Translations under genes and position numbers: made by a program
Shown here: one piece after another, positions 18,361 to 30,480 of the stretch
How the letters are laid out: each line of letters starts with the position of its first letter
How positions within the stretch are numbered: position 1 is the stretch's first letter
Notes under the pieces: model-generated
Database searches by the model: none
What the model saw: the letters and a program-made list of their open reading frames with translations, nothing else
What the model was told of the DNA's origin: nothing
Assembly: GCF_019393635.1 (NCBI RefSeq)
Contig: NC_057867.1
Coordinates: 1,382,527 to 1,446,526, forward strand
DNA length: 64,000 bases
From: Dromiciops gliroides
Lineage: Eukaryota; Chordata; Mammalia; Microbiotheria; Microbiotheriidae
Direction: 5' to 3'

Positions 18361-19294
18361 CTTTAAGCCGACAAGGAGAAAGGTGGGGGAAAGAATTGAT
18401 TGAGAGGTGGGTGGTGCGAGCATGAAGCTGTAGCCCGCTAGAGGGGTGAAGGATGTGGCAGGATGTGTGCTTTGGAGTGAGCTGACTGTCTCAGGAAAGG
18501 ATCCTAGGGCAGACTCCATCTTGCCTGTTCCCATCATTCCTAGCACCTTCCCCTCCCCTCTCCCTTTGCCCGTTTCTGTCTCTATGATGTCTTTCTGCCC
18601 CCGCTCCCCCAGCTCTCCAGAAGTTTCTCTGGAGAGATGTGGTCACCCGAAGTCAAGCTCTGTCTGTCACCTGCTCTTGTCAGCACTGGTCCAAAGAGAG
18701 ATGGGGGAGGAGAGAGTTTTGAAAATCACAAAGGAAGAGGGCTCAAACTGCCTAGCTCTTTAGACCAGGCCAAGAAATTAATCTGAGGAAAGCACCCTTT
18801 GAGCCTTGGGAGCATTACTCACTAATGGTAAAAGCCTCAGCAGCTGGAGCTGAGCTACCTGCTAGTCCAGCAGAAGAAAGTAAGGAGACTGCTAAAACTC
18901 AATGAGAAATCTGGAAAGTCACTGAGAACAAAAGTCTAGGGCTCTGATCACCTCAAGTCGAGACCCATTCCTGTCAGCCCTCAGCCAGAGAGAGAAGAAA
19001 AATGGGGGACTGACTACAAAGGTCCCCATAAGGAGAGATTACTGAGGAAGGAAGCCTTAGCCTTAGGATTACCTCAGGCTAGGGAACCCTATTCATTTCT
19101 ATACTTTTCAGGCTAATTAAAGACTTCTGAGACTCCTGATGCCCTCTGAAAGATACAGGGGGCCATTAAGAATGAGGGCCTAGGCTGCTGGGGGATGAAG
19201 AGCAATAGATGCCACTTGTCATCGGACCAATGAGAAAGCTGGAAACCACTGAGGACCTAGGAAAGGCCTTAAAAATCAGTGGGGGAAGGTCACC
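18361..19294. other. Intergenic, between ARAF upstream region and olfactory receptor
   Basis: No gene seen. A weak direct repeat (CAATGAGAAA-CTGGAAA...CACTGAG) occurs at about 18899-18940 and 19229-19262. Otherwise unassigned. Confidence 0.4.
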
Positions 19295-20242
19295 TTAGGC
19301 CGAGACTCTCCGACCTGTGAAAACCCGCCGCAGGGCTCCCTGCACGTCTGGGTTCCGAAGGCTATAGATGAGTGGATTGAGCATGGGGCTGAGGACAGTG
19401 TTGAGGATTCCAACCCCTTTGCTCTGGTCTGAAGCCTCAACGGAACCCAGGCGCATGTAGCTGAAAATACCAGCCCCATAGAAGATGCCCACAACAGCCA
19501 GATGTGAGCTGCAAGTGGAGAAGGCCTTTTTCCGGCCCTCTGTTGAGCGGATTCGCAGCACAGCAGCTGCTACTTGCAGGTAAGAGGTGACAATGAGGAC
19601 CATGGGGGCTCCTGCCATGATGACACCTAGAGCAAAAAGCAGCAGCTCATTGAGGCGAGTACTGGAGCAGGAGAGGTGAAAGAGTGGGGGGAGGTCACAG
19701 TAGAAGTGGTTCACCACATTGGGGCCACAGAATTCAAGTGTGGAGAGTGCCACTGTATGAGTCAATGCATTTCCAAGCGAGCAGGCCCAAGATGCAGCCA
19801 CCAACACTCCTTGGACTCCTCGGCCCATGCGAGTTGTATAGGTCAGGGGACGGCAGATGGCTAGGAAGCGGTCATAGGCCATGGCCGTCAGCAGGAAGCA
19901 GTCAACGCCAGCAAGCAGGTGGAAGAAAAAGAGCTGAGAGAGGCAGGCAGCAAAGGGGACAGCTTGCTCTTGGGATAGAAGTCGCACCAGCATTGGGGGT
20001 ACTGTGACACTGACACACCCAATATCCAGCAGTGACAGATTCCCCAGAAAGAAGTACATTGGCGTATGCAGCTTGGGCTCTACCAAGATGGCAGCCAGGA
20101 TGCTCAGGTTGCCACCAACTGTGGCTGCATAGGCCAAGAGAAAGATGGCAAAAAGGACCGGCTGCAGTTCCCACCTCTCTGTCAGCCCCAGCAAGATGAA
20201 CTCTGTCACGGATGTCACATTATACCTAGGTTGTAGGTCCAT
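19295..20242 (-). CDS. Olfactory receptor, OR3A-like, intact
   Basis: Seven-helix G-protein-coupled odorant receptor of olfactory neurons. One open coding exon of 315 residues ends in TAA at 19297-19295. I chose the Met at 20242 because it gives the usual short outside tail ([15 protein letters not shown], with an N-glycosylation sequon); an in-frame Met 20 codons upstream is less likely. Class hallmarks in order: [80 protein letters not shown] and [15 protein letters not shown] closely match human OR3A1/OR3A2 as I recall them. No disruption is visible. Subfamily assignment is by memory, so no symbol is given. Confidence 0.9.
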   Translation of the reverse strand: MDLQPRYNVTSVTEFILLGLTERWELQPVLFAIFLLAYAATVGGNLSILAAILVEPKLHTPMYFFLGNLSLLDIGCVSVTVPPMLVRLLSQEQAVPFAACLSQLFFFHLLAGVDCFLLTAMAYDRFLAICRPLTYTTRMGRGVQGVLVAASWACSLGNALTHTVALSTLEFCGPNVVNHFYCDLPPLFHLSCSSTRLNELLLFALGVIMAGAPMVLIVTSYLQVAAAVLRIRSTEGRKKAFSTCSSHLAVVGIFYGAGIFSYMRLGSVEASDQSKGVGILNTVLSPMLNPLIYSLRNPDVQGALRRVFTGRRVSA

Positions 20243-20302
20243 GGATATACTCTCTCCTTGGCCAGTAGCAGAATGTGAAGATGGCTGAGGGAGAAGCCAC
20301 AA

Positions 20303-21827
20303 TAGAATAGAGTTGTTAGCTCAGAGTTGGGGCTCCATTGTCTCCCTGCCCCACCAGTTTGAGCTCAGCAGCATCTCTGGTTCTTCTCACATTTCCCATC
20401 CACCAGATTCAGTTGGTCATCAGGATCTTATATCTCACCCATCTGTCCCTACTGCTCAATGTCTAGCTGTGGCCTCACCCCAACATTCCCCCAGCTTCTG
20501 CCCAGCCTATGTGATGGCCCTCCAACCTCTAGTCTCCTCCACCCAACCTGTCTTTGCTAGGAAATCCCTCCTCAGCCCTTCTGGTATGCACAGTGTGGTG
20601 AGTAATATTTGCATGTGTGTGTGCGTGTGTGTGTTTTGTTCTCCCTTTTCAATAAAATGCTGAACACCAGCTGTAGATCCCCTTGGAATCTTCTGCCTAA
20701 GTGAGAATGCAGAGTCTACTCGTGCTTTTAGTGAAATCAAGAATCGGCCCTGTTGGTGTCCACCCAATGTCTCTTCATCTTCAGGAGAAGCCAGGGAGTG
20801 TTAGATAGTTGTCAGGTCCAAACAGGTGTGGGGAGAAAGGAATTTGGTTTCACAAAGGAATGAGATAAAAAACTAGGGAGAAGATAGAATGAAGTAGAAG
20901 CCTGCTTGGAACCCCCCCCCCCATTAATTTTCCTTGGTGGCTCTCATTTTTCTTTATAAAACCTTATGAAGCTTTCTTTACCTTGAAGGCACCAGAGCGG
21001 GAGTTTTGCTATTGGTAGTGTCTACGTTTCTTATTGCTTAACCATAACGGGAAAGGCAATTCCTAAGAACAAGGAGCCCCCCACCCTTCACTACAAATGT
21101 GGAGCATCAGAGTGGAAATGGAACTTGGATCTCATCAAGCCAAGTTTTACAGACACAAGGAAATGACAGGCTTTGCCTGTGGTTTCAGTGTGTCATGGCA
21201 TCTAGAGACCTGGCAGCAGTATCAGGAAGCCACCTTGGCTTCAAGTCCTGCTTCTGACATGGACTGGCTGGCTCGGTGGTCCTGGGCAAGTCGCCCACCT
21301 CTCAAAGACTGCTACAGAGCAGTTGCCCTGGCACAGGGAGGGCGCTACCCTGAGGAGATAGAGGCTGTGGCTTGTGCTCCTGCCAGTAGCAGATGATTTA
21401 GACATGGATCCCTTAGCACCATACCAATGTGTGGTCTTGGAAAATGAGCCTTGCTGAGCCTCAGCTCCCTTCAGTAACTCATCCAAGCCCTCATTCAGTA
21501 ACTCCAATTTGTAACTCATTTGCTTACAAGCATTTTACCTGAGGTACCCACAAATCTGGCCATTCACAGCCTCTGCCTCCAGGCAGGACTGACACCATGA
21601 CTGGTCTTCTCTGAAAGCCAGCACTGCAGTCAGTGATGTACATGCAGGTCCTGAGGCCTAAAGAGTGACAAGGCTGCTGGACCCTGGCCTGTTTAGTTGG
21701 GGTGCTCGCCAAAGTTCAGGCCTATGTGGCCAGGGTATTCATGGCAGCCAGCTGTGCCCTCACTTTTTGGGATTTCTGCTCTTCAGCTCATTATCATCTC
21801 TCTGGGAGCTCATCCTATTGACCATTC
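20303..21827. other. Intergenic, nothing recognised
   Basis: Upstream flank of the olfactory receptor. A short TG run near 20612-20635 and fragments of MIR type near 21220-21420. No gene or long element identified. Confidence 0.4.
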
Positions 21828-22398
21828 AGGCAATGAGCAGTAAGCATTTACTTAATGCTTACTAGATGCAGAGTTCTGGAGATATAAAGACAACAGGTCT
21901 TTATATAAGTGCATATATATATGTGTGTGTGTGTATATATTTTATATGTGTATATTTACATAGACATATGGCTTAGCCAATTAGGCTCTACCCTCAAGGA
22001 GCTTTTTCGTTTGTATACATATAAATATATATGTAAAAAAATAGAAAATGAATACAGGGTGGTTATGGGAGGAAGGACACTAGCAGCAGGGGGATCCAAA
22101 AAGGTATCGAGAAGAAGGTAACATTTGAATTGAATCTAGAAGGAAAGTCAGGATTTAAAGAGTCCAGGAGGGTAGGAAGAATGGCATTCCAAATATGAGT
22201 GGCAGACAGTGCAAAGGTGTGGAGATGGGAGATGAAGTATGTGGGAGAGAGGGAGTAGCCCTCGATGGTTGGACTACAGAGGAGAGTAATGTGGAAGAGA
22301 AGGGAAAGATAGGAAGGATATGAGTTGTGAAGAGCTTCAAAAAGAGAATAGTTTATATTTGATCTTAAAGGCAATATGGAGCCACTGGAGAATGGGGA

Positions 22399-22405
<7 letters not shown>
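21828..22405 (+). mobile_element. Unassigned interspersed repeat
   Basis: AAGCATTTACTTAATGCTTA, GCATTCCAAATATGAG, GTGCAAAGGTGTGGAGATGG and ATGGAGCCACTGGAGAATGG make up a dispersed family also seen at 34085. Family name not known to me. Confidence 0.55.

Positions 22406-22442
<37 letters not shown>
22402..22442. repeat. (TG)n microsatellite
   Basis: About 20 TG units at the end of an unassigned interspersed repeat. Confidence 0.95.
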
Positions 22443-22556
22443 TGTGTATGTAAGAAAGAGACAGAGACAGAGGGGAAGGGCATGAATCAAACTTGGCAGC
22501 TCTCTCATCTTCAATATTTTTCTTCATATCCATCAGCTTCTTCCCTGCTGTCTACA

Positions 22557-23174
22557 AGTATGCAAGACAAGAAGCATTTATTCAGTGCTTACAGTGTTAA
22601 GGGCTAGGAGTACAAATACAAGCCAAAACAGAGTCTCCACCCTCAAAGAACTTCCTTAAATTCTGCTGGGGGAAGATAACATTAAAGGAAGCTGAAAAGT
22701 GGAGGGGAGTGGAGGAGGGGAGAAAGTACCAACACGGCTGATGGAGACTCAGGAATGGAACTGAGAGAGGAATGAAGGAGTAACATGGTTGGGCTGGGCT
22801 CTCCCTGCAAATGGAAGTTCCTGGTGGGAATGACCAATCAGAAGAAGGGCTTAGAGGGGTCTTTCAGAGTGAGGGGGCTCCTGGGACAAGATGGTAGAGG
22901 CATCTGCCAAGGTAAGGAGGCCATTGAGTAAAGGTAGAGAAATCATTTCAGGAGTGAGGTCCCCAAGAGGGATGAAGATTGCTCTGGTCCTTAAATTTGA
23001 ATTTGGTCTTACGATACTATCTATCCTTTATTTCTTTTCCTTTTCTCAGTCAAACTCCTAGAAAAAAAGTTGTCCTTATTTGCTGCCTCCACTACCATAT
23101 CTCTCATTTGCTTCCTCTTCATCACTCTGCTGCTATCGCTGCTCCTTTCCTCCCAGGCTATGGATCCTTTTCCT
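22557..23174. other. Unassigned, part repeat
   Basis: GAAGCATTTATTCAGTGCTT at 22573 resembles the start of the unassigned family above. The rest is not recognised. No gene. Confidence 0.35.
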
Positions 23175-23291
23175 CCCTCCCTCCCTCCCTCCCTCCCTCC
23201 CTTCCTTCCTTCCTTCCTTCCTTCCTTCCTTCCTTCCTTCCTTCCTTCCTTCCTTCCTTCCTTCCTTCCTTCCTTCCTTCCTTCCTTCCTT

Positions 23292-23331
<40 letters not shown>

Positions 23332-23335
23332 TTTT
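23175..23335. repeat. (CCCT)n(CCTT)n(TC)n pyrimidine tract
   Basis: Three successive short-repeat phases, about 160 bp, pure pyrimidine on +. It abuts a SINE fragment in minus orientation, so it probably grew from that SINE's tail. Confidence 0.95.
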
Positions 23336-23392
23336 CTTTTTTGCAGGGTAATCAGGGTTAAGTGACTTGCCCAGGGTCACACAGCCAATCAT
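23336..23392 (-). mobile_element. tRNA-derived SINE fragment
   Basis: Only the 3' core (AAGTGACTTGCCCAGGGTCA on +) remains, next to the big pyrimidine tract. Confidence 0.85.
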
Positions 23393-23689
23393 TTCTTAAG
23401 GATAAATCCAATAGACTTTCCCCCAGCTTCCTTCTCCTTGTCAATCGCCCAGTCCTTCAGCAGACTTTTTCTTTCTTTGGTTTCTGTAACATTGTTCTGC
23501 TTTGGTTCTTCTACTTGAACTGTTCCTTCAGGGTCTCCTTTGTAGGACTATCATCCCTGTCCCACTTCCTTTGTGTGGGTGTCCCCCAAGGCTTTGTCCT
23601 GGGCCCTCTTCCATTCTCTCTATTCTCTCTTTTGGTGATTTATCAGCACCCATGAGAGGGAAGAGAGAGGAAGGGAATATGCATTTATA

Positions 23690-23905
23690 TTGCCCTTCTA
23701 TGAGCCAGACACAGTGCTAAGTGCTTTGCAAATATTATCTCATTTATCAGAGAACCCTGGGAGATAGGTGCTGTTATTATGGTCATCTTACAATTGAGGA
23801 TACTGAGACAGACAGAGGTTAAGTGACTTGCCCAGGGTTCCATAGCTAGTCATATTTGAACTCAGGTCTTCCTGACTCCAGGCCCAGCTCTCTATTTACT
23901 GTCAT
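23690..23905 (-). mobile_element. CORE-SINE (MIR/MAR1 type)
   Basis: GTGCTAAGTGCTTTGCAAAT at the 3' end through TTAAGTGACTTGCCCAGGGT to the tRNA-like head. Confidence 0.85.
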
Positions 23906-24012
23906 GAGTTCAACTGTCATTTCTCTGCAGATGATTCTCAGGTGTATATAGGCAGCCCAAGTCTTCAGTCCAGAATTGCTAACTGGCAGCTGACCACCTT
24001 CATGTACTATTT

Positions 24013-24163
24013 CTTTTTTTTTTTTTTTGCGGGGCAATGGGGGTTAAGTGACTTGCCCAGGGTCACACAGCTGGTAAGTGTCAAGTGTCTGAGGCCGGAT
24101 TTGACCTCAGGTCCTCCTGACTCCAGGGCCGGTGCTCTATCCACTGTGCCACCTAGCCGCCCC
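24013..24163 (-). mobile_element. Marsupial tRNA-derived SINE
   Basis: Full copy with T-run on +; flanks CCTTCATGTACT and CCTTCACGTACT are the target duplication. Confidence 0.93.
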
Positions 24164-24847
24164 CCTTCACGTACTTCTGCTGGGGTATCTTTCTCAGATT
24201 GGCTTCCATTTTCAGAAGGACGGCTACTTAGGCCAGCCAGGTGGAATTCCTCATATTGTGGACTCTCTCTATCAGGTCCCTTCTCCCACCTCCACTTTTC
24301 AGTTCCCTTTTGTGTGTTGTCAGACTGTAGGCATCTCAGATTCAACATATTCAAAAGAACTCATTTCCCCCTAAGCCATTCCTTCTCCAAATGTCCTTGT
24401 TACTGCTCAGAAGTCATCTTTTCTGATTTTCTCTCTACGGCTCCCATATCCAACCACTTGCAGTGTTTTGTCTGTGTCACTTCCCCAACGTGTCTCCATG
24501 GGTGTTGTCACCTTTGTCTCAAGTTTCCTCACTGATGTACCCAAAGTGATCTCATGGCATTCACTCCTACTGCCTCAAAGACCAAATATGCCTCAGACTA
24601 GCATTTCAAGCTTTTCATAATCCAGCCGCAGTCAACTTTTCCTAGCATTTCATTTGACTTCCTTTTCTCTACTCTAAGCTCCATCTAAACTGGCTCGACA
24701 TTCTGTCTCCTGTCTCAGTTCCTTTGTATTGGCTGTTCCCCAGTGTATTTCATTTCCCCTTCCACCTCTTAGAATCCTGGGTTCTCTTTAAGGTTCAAGT
24801 GAAGAGTCACTTCATTTTGGAAGCCCTTCCTTACCTTCCCTGTTGTT

Positions 24848-25110
24848 AGTGACATAGCCAGGTGATGCAGTGAATAGAGCCCTGGGCCTGCAGTCAGGAA
24901 GACATGAATTAAAATCTGACCTCATATGCTTTGTGACCTTGGGCAAGTCACTTAACTTCTGTCTGCTTTAGTTTCTTCAACTTTAAAATGGAAATAATAA
25001 TAGCACCTGCCTACCAGGGTTGTGAGGATCAAATGAGATTATACTTGTAAAGCACTTAGCACGTGCCCAGCACACAGTAGACACTTAATAAATGTTTGTT
25101 CTTTCTGTAC
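24848..25110 (+). mobile_element. CORE-SINE (MIR/MAR1 type), nearly full length
   Basis: tRNA-like head, GTGACCTTGGGCAAGTCACT core, then the tail GTAAAGCACTTAGCACGTGC and ACTTAATAAATGTTTG. Confidence 0.87.
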
Positions 25111-25724
25111 AGGTAGCCTATAGTATACTCAGACTTGAGGAATCTGAGAATTGGAAGAGGCCTTAGCTACCATCCAGCCCACCACATAGAGAGAAGGAAT
25201 GTCTAACCTATCCAGCCATTGGAGGGGTCACCTCTCCAGGCAGCTGCCCCCCCCATTCTGGAGCTGAAGAGAACAAGTTAAGTCCCTAATCCACATGGCA
25301 GGTCTCCAAATACTTGAAGCCAGCTCTTAGGAGTCTTCTCTTCTCCAGATGAAATGTTTCTGGTTTCTTTGACTCATTCTTATATGACTTTCAGCTTCTG
25401 GATACTCTGTAGCTCAATACCCTTCTTCAGTTGTGGTGCTCAGAATTGAAGCCAGTCCCCCTCCTCCCCCCCTCTCTCTTTGAGTTCCAAATTCTGTCCT
25501 GCTCTCATTCCCTCCCTCCCCTCCCCCTTCCCCAAGGTTGCGAGCAATCAGTGAAGCCAGTCCTTTAGATGAGGTCTGATAAGGGCAGATGACAGAGGGA
25601 TTGGCACCTCCTTATTCCTAGCAACCTTGTCTCTACTTAATGCATGGACACTGTTCACTCATCTTAAGCTTGCAGTCCACTGTAACCTGCAGATTGATTT
25701 CAGATAGACTTCTGTCCCATCTGT

Positions 25725-25853
25725 GGGGCAACTATGTGGCACAGTGGATAGAGCACTGGCCCTAAAGTTGGGAGGATCTGAGTTCAAATAGGACCTCAGA
25801 CGCTAGTTGTGTGACCCTGGGCAAGTCACTTAACCCCAATTGCTTTAACATCT
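25725..25853 (+). mobile_element. tRNA-derived SINE, diverged
   Basis: Head GGGGCAACTATGTGGCACAG and core GTGACCCTGGGCAAGTCACT with an internal deletion. Interrupts the CR1/L3 region. Confidence 0.88.
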
Positions 25854-26037
25854 GGGGCCATCTCCAGTTCTCCTGATATATATTTTGCCACTGGACCCAG
25901 ATGGCTCTGGAGGAGAGAGTGAGGCTGGAGACCTTGCACAGCTTTGCCTCACTTCAATCCAGTTCCCTGTGAGTCATGACATCACCTCCCGATGTCATGG
26001 TCCTCTTCCAGAATGAAAGACAAACACCAACAGTCTT

Positions 26038-26170
26038 CTCCTCTGCGCTTGCAGATACTCCTCTTGGCCCTGGAACTGTGACCAGGTTCCCTGTTCCCCT
26101 GTGGCCACAAGAGCTAGTGCTCCTTTTTACCTTGGAACTGCTACCAGGGTCCCTTCTCCCTTGTGATTGA
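26038..26170 (-). mobile_element. L1 5' UTR fragment, near copy of 28838-28970
   Basis: 130 of 133 bases match the stretch exactly 2800 bp to the right in the same orientation. Confidence 0.8.
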
Positions 26171-26704
26171 TGTGTGATTGTGACCCATGTGTGAGATTAC
26201 AGCTATTTCTTTTTTTTTTTGGTGGGGGAGGAGATTACAGTTATTTCTATTAAATTTTATTAGATTCAGCTCAATGCTAGACTGTCAAGCTTCTTTTGGA
26301 CCCCAAATCTGTCATCCAGCTTGGGATCATCTGAAAACTCGATGAGCAGAATATTGATGCCCTTTTCCAAGTCGCTGATAAAAAAAGGAAACAGGGTCAA
26401 GCAGAGATCCTTTGGACATGTTAATGGAGATATTTTGCTACACTGACATTGAACTACTGGCAACTCTTTTTGAACCCATATTATTATATTATCTCTCCAT
26501 CTTCAAAAGAACAATATGAACTACCTTATTCAATGCTCTGCTAATATTGGGGTGACCTATAGCTGTAGAATCCCCCTCATCTGCTAGTTTATGTGGAGAT
26601 GGAGATAGAGACCAGATCTGTGATTTCATTGATACAAGAAACTCCCAGATGGGGAAACTTCCTCTACTAATGCAGGTCGGCACCCTCTCTGCAACTTCTA
26701 GTTT

Positions 26705-26830
26705 TAGAGAATTGCCTGGAACACTGAGAAGTTAAATGACTTGTCCAGGGTCACATAGCCAGTAGGTGTTGGGGACTCAAAACCAGGTTTTACTGGCTCT
26801 AAGGCCAGCTCTCTATCCACTATGCCATGG
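26705..26830 (-). mobile_element. MIR-type SINE
   Basis: AAATGACTTGTCCAGGGTCA core with diverged flanks. Confidence 0.75.
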
Positions 26831-27779
26831 TTTCCTGTCCAAAAAAAGGAAGGAGGTTAGTGTAGCATGACCCATTCTTGATGAAGCCACCATGATGGCT
26901 CTGGCCAACCATCTCTTTAGTCACCAGTTCCAGAATCTTCCCAGGAATCAAAGTCAAACTCACTGGCCTATCATTAGCAGGCTCTATTGTCTTCCCTTTT
27001 TAGAAATTGGAACAACATTTGCCTTTATCTGGTCCTGTGGCATCTTTTCCTTTTTCCAGGATCTTTTAGGTGTCTTTGCCAGTGGTTTAGCGGTTACGGC
27101 TGCCATTTGTCTCAGGACCCAAGGATGTTATTCTTATGGGCCAGGGACTTAAAAAAACTGTTTCCTCACTTATTTTGCTTCTAATCCTTGTTAATAAATT
27201 TGGTTTTGTGACTTCTGTTTCTCCGTCTGTTGTTTTTTCCCCCTTTATCTGGTTCCTAGAATTCCTCACAGGAGCCCATTTTCTTAATATCCAATGTAAT
27301 ATCTTTCCTTTTAGATAAGGCAGGCACCTCCTTCTAGAGCCATATGCCAAGTTATGTGTTCTCCTCCTGCCTAGTCTCAATGATATCTGGGAATCCCAGT
27401 TTACCTCCTTGCATTAACATCCCATACTTGATGCATTTGAGGACTGATAGCTAAGGCTATGGTTGAGTTATTGTCATTGTTTTCTGGCTCATTTCTCTGA
27501 TTTTGGGTGGCACCCTGATTCTCACAAGTCTCTTAAGAATTTCTGGTCCTCTCTACTGCTATTAGCCACTGTCTTAGGTTCTTAGGTTCACTGTCAGTAG
27601 GTATCCAGAGACAGTTTCCTTGCTTCCTTTCCCTTTTCAATTTAGAGCTCTTTCTGTGAGATTTTCAAGACTTCAGGTCAACACATTTCCCCTAGCCCTT
27701 TAAAGTTGCATTCTGTCTCTGGCCCAGAGTCCATTATTACTATACTTTAATCTGTATCTTCAAAATCCAGAACCTATTC

Positions 27780-28335
27780 TCCAATTCATTTTTTGTAACC
27801 AACTAGCCACATCTTCTCAATTCTGCCTCCAGACAGCTCTCACATCTGTTCCCTTCTCTATCTCCAATGGCCACCATTTTCTACTTCAGGCTCTTGTCAC
27901 CCCTCACCTGGACTATTGTAATAGGCTCCTGATTGGTCTCCTAACTTCCAATTACTTCCTCTTTAGAGTTGTCACAATGTTCTTCTGAAAGCAAGGATCT
28001 GACCATGTAAGTCCTTGCTCCAGCAGCCCTTTGCCTTGAAAGCACACAAGCTGTTGGCCCTGTACAATTGTACTCTCTGACTTTTTCCCAGATTTCATTC
28101 ATATTCTTTTGCTATTTTCTTCACTATTCTTTTACAGCCAAACTAGCTTACTTCCTGTTTCCTGGTCTGGATATGTGCACTCTTCCATCTCAAAATCACT
28201 CCCTTCTCTCCTCCATTTCCTAGATTCCTTGGCTTCTTCCAAAAGTCAGCGAAGGCACTGCCTTTAACAGGAAGCTTTTGCCTTAAGGCCAAATTAGCTT
28301 GGTTTGATTTGTTTGTTCATAACTTGTATCTTCCA
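27780..28335 (+). mobile_element. L2-type LINE 3' region
   Basis: CAGGCTCTTGTCACCCCTCA, GGACTATTGTAATAGGCTCC and GCAAGGATCTGACCATGTAA match the L2 3' consensus as I recall it. Confidence 0.65.
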
Positions 28336-28357
28336 GTAGAAAGGAAACTTCTTCTTC

Positions 28358-28506
28358 TTTTTTTTTTTTGGTGAGGCAATTGGGGTTAAGTGACTTGCCC
28401 AGGGTCACACAGCTAGTTAAGTGTTAAGTGTCTGAGGCCAGATTTGAACTCAGGTCCTCCTGAATCCAGGGCTGGTGCTCTATCCACTGTGCCACCTAGC
28501 TGCCCC
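28358..28506 (-). mobile_element. Marsupial tRNA-derived SINE
   Basis: Full copy between an L2 3' piece and an L1 5' piece. Confidence 0.92.
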
Positions 28507-28519
28507 AATGCAGTAGCTT

Positions 28520-30177
28520 TTTATGGTCAAATTCTTTTTTTTGTTTGTTTGCTCATTTTTCTAGCCTATGACTATGACTTTAACTTTGAAATTTATGTTA
28601 AATAAACTTTATGTTAAAGTTTACATTAAAGTTAAACTTTATGCTAAAGTTGGGGTCTGCTCACTTCGGGGAGAGGAAGCCCTGCCCCAAACTTCAGGCC
28701 TTTTTGTGCCATTGTTTTCAGAGATAGTTCTAGAAGTCTGCAAGTTTTCAGTGCTTCCAAGGTGGTGTGATCTGGAGAGAGGTGTGGTCACTTCTTTTGT
28801 GGTCTGCACTCTGGTCTTTACTTGGGAAGGGCCCCTGCTCCTCTGCACTTGCAGATACTCCTCTTGGCCCTGGAACTATGACCAGGTTCCCTGTTCCCCT
28901 GTGGCCACAAGAGCTAGTGCTCCTTTTTACCTTGGAACTGCTACCAGGGTCCCTTCTCCCTTGTGACTGACCATAAGCACTCCTCTCTGCCCTGGAACTG
29001 CAGCCTAGAGCTGCTTATGGGTAATAGAGTTGCCAGTCAGTGCCAGCTGCAGCCAGTGCCAGCAAAGGGTCCCCTGTTATCTCTTCATGACCAGTTGTCT
29101 GACCTCCTTAACCTGTCTGGGCTGAGATCTCCCAAAGCTGCTGCCTCTGCTACTATTGTCACTATTGTTGCTGCCTTGTGTGTGGGATCTTGACAGACCT
29201 CTACTCTGATGCCACAGATTTCTCTTGCTGACCTCTTCAATTTTCTTAGGTGGGAAAAATGTCTAGCCTGACCTTTTGTTGGCTCTGCTGCTCCAAGATT
29301 TGATTTGAGGTGTTATTTTAAAATTGTTTGGAGGGAATTGAGAAATGGTCAAAGGATATGAACAGGCAGTTTTCTGATGAAGAAACCAAAGCTATCTATT
29401 CCCATATGAAAAAATGCTCTAAATCTCTAATGATTAGAGAGATGTAAATTAAAACAACTCTGAGGTACCACCTGACACCAATCAGATTGACTAAAATGAC
29501 AAAAAAGGAAAATAATAAATGTTGGAGAAGCTGTGGGAAAATTGGAACACTAATGCATCGTTGGTGGAGCTGTGAACTGATCCAGCCATTCTGGAGAGCA
29601 ATTTGGAATTATGCCCAAAGGGCGATAAAGCTATCCATACCCTTTGACCCAGGAATTCCACCTTTGGGTCTTTTTCCCAAAGAAATCATGGAAAGGGGAA
29701 AGGGACCCACATGTACAAAAATATTTATAGCTGCTCTTTATGTGGTGGTAAGGAATTGGAAGTTGAGGGGATGCCCATCAATTGGGGAATGGCTGGACAA
29801 GTTGTGGTATATGAATACAATGGAATACTATTGTGCTGTAAGAAATGATGAGCAGGAAGAGTTCAGAGAAACCTGGAGGGTCTTGTGTGGGCTGATGATG
29901 AGTGAGATGAGCAGAACCAGAAGAACATTGTACACAGTATCATCAACATTGTGTGTTCACCAATGCAATGGTACAGAAGAGTTCCAGGGAACTCATGATA
30001 GAAGAGGATCTCCAAATCCAAGAAAAAAAAAAAAAGAACTGTGGAGTATAGATGCTGAATGAACCATACTATTTCTTTTGGTTTTGGTGCTGTTGTTTTT
30101 TCTATTTTGAGGTTTTGCATCATTGCTCTGATTTTTCTCTTATAACATGACTAATGCAGAAATAGGATTAATGTTAT

Positions 30178-30209
<32 letters not shown>

Positions 30210-30480
30210 ACCTATATCAGATTACCTGCTGTCTAGGGGAGGGGGGAGGGGGGAGGGAGGGGAGGGAGAAAAATCTGAAATTGTAAAGCTTGTATAAACA
30301 AAAGTTGAGAACTGTCTACATGTAATGGGAAAAAAATAAAATACTTTATTAATTAAAAAAATTGTTTGGAGGAGAATGTTGGGAGGGCTCAGCTGGGTAG
30401 TTGTAATCCAGCATCTTTGACAACCTTATTTTCATTAGCTTTTGGATTCTTTTGTAATTCTAGGTATTTTCTTTTTCTTT
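28520..30480 (-). mobile_element. L1 5' UTR and ORF1 start, split by a younger L1
   Basis: Minus-strand L1 leader at 28520-29333, resumed at 30359-30480. It resembles the leader copy at 50320-50540 (CTTCCAAGGTGGT context in both). Confidence 0.7.
29334..30358 (+). mobile_element. 5'-truncated L1 3' end
   Basis: Translation at 29487-29860 is the C-terminus of L1 ORF2 (CGKIGTLMHRWWSCELIQPF, FIAALYVVVRNWKL, MNTMEYYCAVRNDE). It is followed by a 3' UTR with a (TA)n run and A tail, and flanked by the target duplication AAATTGTTTGGAG. Confidence 0.92.

Larger units (their letters stand above)
23400..24845 (+). mobile_element. L2-type LINE, reverse transcriptase piece and 3' end
   Basis: Translation near 23570-23630 contains GVPQGFVLGPLPFSLFSLL, the RT motif of L2/CR1 elements. 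Sequence at 24180-24845 resembles the L2 3' region and ends in TTCATTTTGGAAGCCCTTCC. Broken up by SINEs at 23690 and 24013. Confidence 0.7.
25115..27380 (-). mobile_element. CR1/L3-type LINE, old, interrupted
   Basis: On the minus strand, translation at 26266-26463 reads FFISDLEKGINILLIEFSDD, the degraded RT motif (FADD) of CR1/L3 elements; flanking text at 25115-25560 and 26830-27150 fits the family. Interrupted by a SINE (25725), an L1 5' piece (26038) and a MIR (26705). Confidence 0.65.
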
